The position numbers were made by a program, and so were the translations under genes. From Gammaproteobacteria bacterium (GTDB lineage Bacteria > Pseudomonadota > Gammaproteobacteria > Porifericomitales > Porifericomitaceae), in assembly GCA_028817255.1 (NCBI GenBank), contig JAPPQA010000113.1, forward strand, positions 1-6,713: a stretch of 6,713 bases of DNA, written 5' to 3'. The notes beneath the pieces are model-generated. The model was not told the DNA's origin, did not search any database, and saw only the letters and a list, made by a program, of their open reading frames with translations. The stretch's first letter is position 1; every line of letters begins with the position of its first letter. This document shows positions 1 through 6,713 of this stretch, one piece after another.

Positions 1-554
1 CGTTCCTTAGAGGCCGCGTCGGGAAAAAGACTAGCGCTTACCAGATACAGAAAGCAGCGGGAGGGAGCACAGAATGGGGGCGACGGGTGAGGGAGCTTCG
101 CAACGACGAGGGCTGGCCAATCTTAACGCACCATGATGACCGTAGCCTTAAGCCTGGAGAATACCTCCTCGTATCGGAACCGCCAGAGGATAGGCCATAT
201 CGTTTTAGCAGGCCTATATCGTCCCGCGTTCGGGCGCTGGTTCTGGAGCGTAATGGCTACACCTGCCAAATGTGCGGGGCGGGCGCCGGGGAACCGGACG
301 AGCGCAAACCGGGGCGCAAGGTGCTTTTGCATATAGGGCACATCATAGACCGCAGTCACGGCGGAGACGATTCGCCGGGCAACCTGCGGGCGTTGTGCAG
401 CACCTGCAATCAAGGGGCAAAGAACCTCGCGCAAGAGCCGCCGACTTGGACATATTTGCTCGCGCAAATCAGACGGGCGACGATCAAGGATCAGAAAAAG
501 ACTTTGCGATGGCTTCGCCGCAAATTCGAGGGCGCCGATAAAACCGACGCTTGA
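1..554 (+). CDS. HNH endonuclease-like protein, 5'-partial at the window edge
   Basis: Seen: the frame ending in TGA at 552-554 has no stop back to base 3, so the gene enters from outside the window. The stretch before the GTG at 87 reads FLRGRVGKKTSAYQIQKAAG and then GSTEWGRRV, running into RELRNDEGWPILTH; this looks like a small winged-helix-type DNA-binding segment, so GTG 87 is probably internal. Counting from base 3, the HNH/zinc module carries CxxC at residues 88 and 91, HIGHI with His110 and His113, a GG turn, Asn127, and a second CxxCN at 132-136. About 45 residues of basic, helical tail follow. Family knowledge: this layout (N-terminal DNA-binding segment, then a ββα-metal HNH fold with two zinc-binding CxxC pairs) is typical of small HNH nucleases, some of them type II restriction enzymes. 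Inference: only a few codons are missing at the 5' end, and the protein cuts DNA. Its target and any partner methyltransferase are not visible. Base composition is lower in GC than the neighbours, hinting at transfer. HNH assignment is firm; the restriction role is a guess. Confidence 0.85.
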   Translation, partial: FLRGRVGKKTSAYQIQKAAGGSTEWGRRVRELRNDEGWPILTHHDDRSLKPGEYLLVSEPPEDRPYRFSRPISSRVRALVLERNGYTCQMCGAGAGEPDERKPGRKVLLHIGHIIDRSHGGDDSPGNLRALCSTCNQGAKNLAQEPPTWTYLLAQIRRATIKDQKKTLRWLRRKFEGADKTDA

Positions 555-710
555 AAACTTGAAGCGGGCTGTTGAGCAAGCGTTATTGCGGCCTTTTCGG
601 TTTTCATATAGTCCTATCTGGGGCGCCCGCGCCGAATGTCCTGATTCAACGGCGATTGCTTGGGGGCGATTGCTCGGGGTCGCGGGAAGGTTCTTGTCCC
701 GGTTGCCTCC
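555..710. other. Convergent intergenic spacer between the HNH gene and cysE
   Basis: Both flanking genes end here. No credible gene is visible. T-rich patches near 593-604 could end plus-strand transcription, and a 7-bp inverted repeat (TGAAAAC at 552-558, GTTTTCA at 600-606) encloses them, but the 41-base loop makes a standard terminator hairpin unlikely. On the cysE side, a 5-bp stem (683-687 with 697-701, loop of 9) lacks a following U tract. A 10-bp direct repeat GGCGATTGCT occurs at 651-660 and 665-674. None of these has an assignable function. Confidence 0.5.
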
Positions 711-1479
711 CTACCCCTCCCCTTCGTTCTCCTTTTTGCCAGGGGAGCCACTGCGCCCCCCGCCCTTCTTCTCCCCGCGCTCCAGCCTTTCCCGCAGGCG
801 GCGCAGCTCCGCGTCCATGCTCCGCACACGATCCAGCAGCGAACTCAAGTCGTCCGCCACCGGGTCGGACAGGTCGGCGCTGCTGGCGTAGGCGTCGAAG
901 CCCGGTTTTTGCTCCCCGGTCTCCTGAGTCTCCCGGGCTTTCCGGGCCTCCGCCGCCCGCGCCGCCGCCGCATCCTTGCCGGGCAGCTGATGGCCGGGCA
1001 CGCCTACCACCGTCGCCTCGGCAGGCACGTCGCGGATGACCACGGCATTGGAACCGATCTTGGCGCCGGCGCCCACCGTAATGGGGCCCAGGATCTTGGC
1101 GCCGGCGCCTACGACGACCCGGTCCTGCAGGGTGGGGTGTCGCTTGCCCTTCTTCCAGGTGGTGCCGCCCAGCGTGACGCCGTGGTAGATGGAGCAGTCG
1201 TCGCCGATCTCGGAGGTCTCTCCGATCACGATGCCCATGCCGTGGTCAATGAAAAAGCGGCGCCCGATGCGGGCGGCGGGATGGATCTCGACGCCGGTGA
1301 GCACGCGGCCGAAGTGCGCCAGGCAGCGGGCCGGCCAGCGCAGCCGCCGCCGCCACAGCAGATGGTTGATGCGGTGCAGCCATACCGCTTGCAGGCCGGG
1401 GGTGACGGTCAGCACTTCCCAGGTGGTGCGCGCCGCCGGGTCGCGCTCGAACACGGTGCGCACGTCTTCGCACAGGCGC

Positions 1480-1487
<8 letters not shown>
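711..1487 (-). CDS. cysE: Serine O-acetyltransferase, short (EpsC-like) type
   Basis: Transfers acetyl from acetyl-CoA to L-serine, giving O-acetylserine, the cytoplasmic entry step of cysteine synthesis. Seen, numbered from the start chosen here (258 aa): a short helical N-terminus MFERLCEDVRTVFERDPAAR, then a left-handed β-helix of hexapeptide repeats (about 65-165) with EIHP at 67-70, the active-site segment IDHGMGIVIGET (His82), GVTLGGT, and KRHPT with His117. By alignment from memory, His82 and His117 match E. coli CysE His158 and His193, and Glu67 sits where E. coli has Asp143. The long E. coli N-terminal helical domain is absent, as usual in this subtype. The tail has an FDAYASSADLSDPV segment known in related proteins, a likely coiled coil (about 212-238), and a Lys/Gly/Glu-rich end. 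The ATG at 1485-1487 is preferred because homologues begin MFER and GGAG (1494-1497) lies 6 bases upstream. An in-frame ATG at 1521-1523 would add 12 residues and also has a good SD-like site. The gene overlaps valS by 8 bases. Downstream sulfhydrylase and other cys genes are not in the window. Confidence 0.93.
1056..1109 (-). repeat. 18-bp direct repeat inside cysE (β-helix rungs)
   Basis: The 18-mer GATCTTGGCGCCGGCGCC occurs exactly at 1056-1073 and again at 1092-1109, a period of 36 bases or 12 codons. On the coding strand each copy encodes GAGAKI within VGAGAKI. Twelve residues are two hexapeptides of the left-handed β-helix, so the repeat mirrors protein structure. Identity at every base, synonymous positions included, also fits recent duplication or local gene conversion, but strong GC codon bias could give the same result. 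Confidence 0.75.
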
Positions 1488-4302
<2,815 letters not shown>

Positions 4303-4413
4303 GGTTGCGCGCCCGCGTGTTCGCCCCCGTTCGGTCACGCGGCGGGCGTTGTACGGGCGGCGCGCGCCAGGCGGCGGATTGGCTCGGTCATTCGCGGCGG
4401 GCGGCGGGCGCGG

Positions 4414-4869
4414 CTATTTCGGTTCTTCCCGCGCCGTGCCGTCCGCCGGGGCAGGGCTGGGGGGGAGCGTTTTGTCGGAGTCCCGCTCCTGGGGCTCCGA
4501 GCGGTTCCGGGTGATGATCAGGAACTGCTCCCGCAACTCCCGCATGAAGTTGATCCGCACCACCGTGGCCAGCGAGGCGATTTGCTGTTCCATTTTATGC
4601 GCCAGGTTCTGCATCAGCGTTTGCAACTGCGCGTCGTCGAGAGTGGACAGGGGCAGGGGCGGCATTTCCGGCTCTTCTTCTTTCTCTTCGCCGGTCTCCG
4701 GGTCCGCTATCTCCAGCACGTCCTCGAGCACCGGGATGGCCGGGGCGATCTCTTTGCCGCTTGCCTGCGGCTGTGCCGCCGCCGCTTCCGTTCGCTCCCC
4801 TGGCGCCGCCGGCTTTTGCGGCCTTTTTCTCGGCTTCCTGCGCGCCGCCTCCTGTCGTTCCGCGGTCAC
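4414..4869 (-). CDS. Small charged protein of unknown function between pepA and valS
   Basis: The function is not known to me. Seen (151 aa): residues 1-40 are rich in Lys, Arg, Ala and Pro and look disordered. IPVLEDVLEI at 45-54 is followed by an acidic Glu/Pro stretch (55-72) and then a long amphipathic helix (about 76-121) containing LMQNLAHKMEQQI and FMRELREQF. The last 30 residues are polar and Pro-rich. No signal peptide or membrane segment is visible. From memory, short proteobacterial proteins with an IPVL(T/E)xVV-type motif and a C-terminal helix occur in the same pepA-holC-valS neighbourhood, for example in Pseudomonas; this was not checked by search. The start is the GTG at 4867-4869. 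No in-frame ATG lies between it and pepA, and the Shine-Dalgarno match is weak (GGGGCAG upstream). Codon use and strand agree with its neighbours, supporting a real gene. It is not a HolC homologue by eye. Helix-mediated self-association or a partner-binding role is only a guess. Confidence 0.72.
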   Translation of the reverse strand: MTAERQEAARRKPRKRPQKPAAPGERTEAAAAQPQASGKEIAPAIPVLEDVLEIADPETGEEKEEEPEMPPLPLSTLDDAQLQTLMQNLAHKMEQQIASLATVVRINFMRELREQFLIITRNRSEPQERDSDKTLPPSPAPADGTAREEPK

Positions 4870-4964
4870 GGCAACCGCTGCCCCATGGACGTCATGGCGG
4901 GCGCCAGGGCGAAGCCGCGGGATGCCGTTTGCGACATGATTGCGGGTGCCGGCCGCCGCCTCGT

Positions 4965-6476
4965 TCAGGAACAGCGCGCCAGCAGGTACTGCGTCAGCAA
5001 CGGCACGGGGCGCCCGGTGGCCTTCTTCTCTTTGCCGCCGAGCCAGGCGGTCCCGGCGATGTCCAGGTGCGCCCAGCGGAACTTCTTGGCAAAGCGGGAC
5101 AGGAAACAGGCGGCCGTGATGGTGCCCGCCTCCCGGCCTCCGATATTCCCCATATCCGCGAAACTGCTGTGCAGCTGTTCCTGGTACTCGTCCCAGAGGG
5201 GCAGCTGCCAGGCGCGGTCTTCGATGGCCTCCCCGGCGGCGAGCAACTCGCGGGCCAGCGGGTTATGATTGCTCAACAGGCCGGTGGCGTGTTTCCCCAG
5301 CGCGATGACGCAGGCGCCGGTCAGGGTGGCGAGGTCAATCACCGTGTCGGGCCGGAAGCGCTCGCTGTAGGTCAGGGCGTCGCAGAGAATGAGGCGCCCC
5401 TCGGCGTCCGTGTTGAGAATCTCGACGGTCTGCCCGGACATGCTGGCGACGATGTCCCCTGGCCGGGAAGCGTTGCCGCCCGGCATATTCTCGGTGGCCG
5501 GGACCACCCCCACCACCCGCAACGGCAGTTGCAATTCGGCGGCGGCGGCAATCGTGCCCAGCACGCCGGCGGCGCCGCACATGTCGAATTTCATCTCGTC
5601 CATAGCGGCTGCCGGCTTGAGGGAAATGCCCCCGGTGTCGAAGGTCACTCCCTTGCCGACCAGCACGATGGGGCGCTCCCGGCGGTCGGGCGCGCCCTCG
5701 TATTCGACCAGGATCAGACGCGGCGGCTGGTGGCTGCCCCGGGCTACCGCCAGCAGCGCGTTCATGCCGAGTCTCTTGAGCGCCTCCGGCCCCAGGGATT
5801 TCACCTTGATGTTCTTGAAGTCTTTCTGTAACCGCCCGGCCTGTTGGGCCAGGTAGATCGGCGTGCAGATATTGGCGGGCTGGTTGGCGAGGTCCTTGGC
5901 GAAGGACATGCCGCGGGCGACGGCGCCGCCCTCGCGGATGCCGCGTTCGGCCCCCCGCCGCGCCACGCGCCCGGAGACGACCAGCGTCATGTTGCGTGTC
6001 GCCCGCCGTGCCCCGGAACGCCCCGCCGGCGGGCGGCGCCGGAAGCGGTCGAAGCGGTAGCCGGCTTCTTCGGCGGCCAGCACCGTCTGGCACGCCTTCC
6101 AGCGCGCATCGGCATCTTCCACCTCCAGCAGGGGGAGGCCGTTGCGTATATTCGCGCCGCCGATGTCCTGCAAGGCGGCGGCCGCCGCCCGCGAGACGCG
6201 GCGGAACTCCCGGCGGGACATGCGCTCCTGTTGCCCGCACCGCACCAGCAGTACGCGCTCCGCCCGGATGCCGGGCACCTCGTGAGTCAGCGCGGTCGAA
6301 CCGATCCTTTCCGGCAGGTCGCCGGACTCCCGGGCCAGCCAGCGGATCCAACCGCCGCTTTTGTCGTCTGCCCGGGCGGCGGCGGCGTATAACTCGCGCC
6401 TGCCGCCGGGTACGCCGAGGACCAGGCAACCGGTGCGCTGCCCCTCCGGGGCGGTGGTGCTGATATCGTATTTCAT
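4965..6476 (-). CDS. pepA: Cytosol aminopeptidase (leucyl aminopeptidase, M17 family)
   Basis: Removes N-terminal residues, preferably leucine, from peptides in the cytoplasm; a two-metal hexameric enzyme. Seen (503 aa, the same length as E. coli PepA): an N-terminal α/β domain (about 1-165), then the M17 catalytic domain. VGKGVTFDTGG supplies metal ligands Lys275 and Asp280, and Lys287 in GGISLKP is the catalytic lysine. Asp298 is in FDMCGAAG. The signature NTDAEGRL supplies Asp357 and Glu359 plus catalytic Arg361. All seven positions fall five residues after their E. coli counterparts. ENMPGGNASRPGD, TLTGACVIALG and WAHLDIAGTAW are further conserved blocks. The start MKYDIS matches the family length; a purine-rich AGGGAGAG lies rather far upstream (about 12-14 bases). 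Family knowledge: E. coli PepA also binds DNA (Xer recombination, carAB control), but whether this one does cannot be read from the sequence. It is first in the minus-strand gene row, behind a perfect -10 element. The end leaves a 95-base gap before the next gene, where holC would often be found. Confidence 0.97.
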   Translation of the reverse strand: MKYDISTTAPEGQRTGCLVLGVPGGRRELYAAAARADDKSGGWIRWLARESGDLPERIGSTALTHEVPGIRAERVLLVRCGQQERMSRREFRRVSRAAAAALQDIGGANIRNGLPLLEVEDADARWKACQTVLAAEEAGYRFDRFRRRPPAGRSGARRATRNMTLVVSGRVARRGAERGIREGGAVARGMSFAKDLANQPANICTPIYLAQQAGRLQKDFKNIKVKSLGPEALKRLGMNALLAVARGSHQPPRLILVEYEGAPDRRERPIVLVGKGVTFDTGGISLKPAAAMDEMKFDMCGAAGVLGTIAAAAELQLPLRVVGVVPATENMPGGNASRPGDIVASMSGQTVEILNTDAEGRLILCDALTYSERFRPDTVIDLATLTGACVIALGKHATGLLSNHNPLARELLAAGEAIEDRAWQLPLWDEYQEQLHSSFADMGNIGGREAGTITAACFLSRFAKKFRWAHLDIAGTAWLGGKEKKATGRPVPLLTQYLLARCS

Positions 6477-6524
6477 GGCGAGGCCGTACTCTCCCTGGAA
6501 TTGTCCGCGATCAAAAGGATTCGC

Positions 6525-6553
6525 ATTATACTCCGCCCGGGGGCCGGCGCTAC
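6525..6553 (-). promoter_or_regulatory. pepA: Candidate sigma-70 promoter for pepA
   Basis: Minus-strand TATAAT (6530-6525) is a perfect -10 hexamer in very GC-rich surroundings. A start about seven bases downstream would give a leader of roughly 40 bases before the pepA ATG. At 17-bp spacing the -35 position reads GTAGCG, a poor match to TTGACA (two of six), and 16- or 18-bp spacings are no better. The promoter may therefore need an activator or be weak. It would drive pepA and probably the genes behind it. Confidence 0.55.
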
Positions 6554-6559
6554 AGTTGC

Positions 6560-6573
6560 TGGAGGCGCCTCCA
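6560..6573. promoter_or_regulatory. 14-bp perfect palindrome upstream of the pepA -10
   Basis: TGGAGGCGCCTCCA reads the same on both strands, and the symmetry breaks just outside it. It lies about 30-48 bases upstream of the -10 element, at or just upstream of the -35 region, where activator or repressor sites are often found. It could be a binding site for a dimeric regulator. Palindromes of this length are rare by chance, but GC-rich sequence raises the odds, and no regulator is known for this motif to me. Confidence 0.35.
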
Positions 6574-6713
6574 AGCCGTTACGCAATCGAGAGGAAGAAA
6601 AGCGGCTCCCTCTTATCCGCCATGGACTCCCGCTTTCCAGTCTGTGTAAAGACCCTGCGGGCATCCAGCGAATAAAGCCCACTCCGCCATTTATATGTTG
6701 CTTTCCGTCATTC

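Noticed and set aside
683..701. Hairpin just after cysE as an intrinsic terminator
   Set aside because: The stem is only five base pairs with a nine-base loop, and no U tract follows on the minus strand.
4303..4338. Upstream GTG as the valS start (12 extra residues)
   Set aside because: Homologues begin at MDKxYQP, the extra residues are Arg-rich and not family-like, and no Shine-Dalgarno site precedes the GTG.
6473..6682. A 69-codon minus-strand open frame upstream of and overlapping the pepA start
   Set aside because: It spans the candidate pepA promoter and palindrome and shows no family resemblance. It is more likely untranslated upstream sequence.

Overview
The window reads as a chromosomal segment from a GC-rich proteobacterium, most likely a gammaproteobacterium. 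PepA closely matches the gammaproteobacterial form, and the order pepA - (holC) - small protein - valS is a known proteobacterial neighbourhood. Species cannot be fixed from the sequence.

Four genes lie head to tail on the minus strand, transcribed from right to left. They are pepA (leucyl aminopeptidase, 6476-4965), a small charged protein of unknown function (4869-4414), valS (valyl-tRNA synthetase, start most likely at 4302, end 1480) and cysE (serine O-acetyltransferase of the short type, 1487-711). valS and cysE overlap by 8 bases. A perfect TATAAT -10 element with a poor -35 lies about 50 bases upstream of pepA, next to a 14-bp perfect palindrome. No strong internal terminator or promoter is visible, so the four genes plausibly form one transcription unit: protein turnover, tRNA charging and the first committed step of cysteine synthesis. 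The holC gene (DNA polymerase III chi) that often sits between pepA and valS is missing.

At the left edge an HNH endonuclease-like gene runs on the plus strand and ends at 554, convergent with cysE. Its reading frame is open to the first bases of the window, so the protein is cut by the window edge; the GTG at 87 is probably an internal valine codon. Its base composition is visibly less GC-rich than the pepA-valS-cysE block, suggesting an acquired gene, possibly the nuclease half of a restriction-modification system whose partner would lie outside the window. The 156-base convergent gap (555-710) holds no clear gene or strong terminator.

The right edge (6477-6713) is the upstream region of pepA. 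I see no convincing previously undescribed system. The most useful observations are the extended, truncated HNH frame, the valS/cysE overlap, the missing holC with its uncharacterised neighbour, and the palindrome at the pepA promoter.
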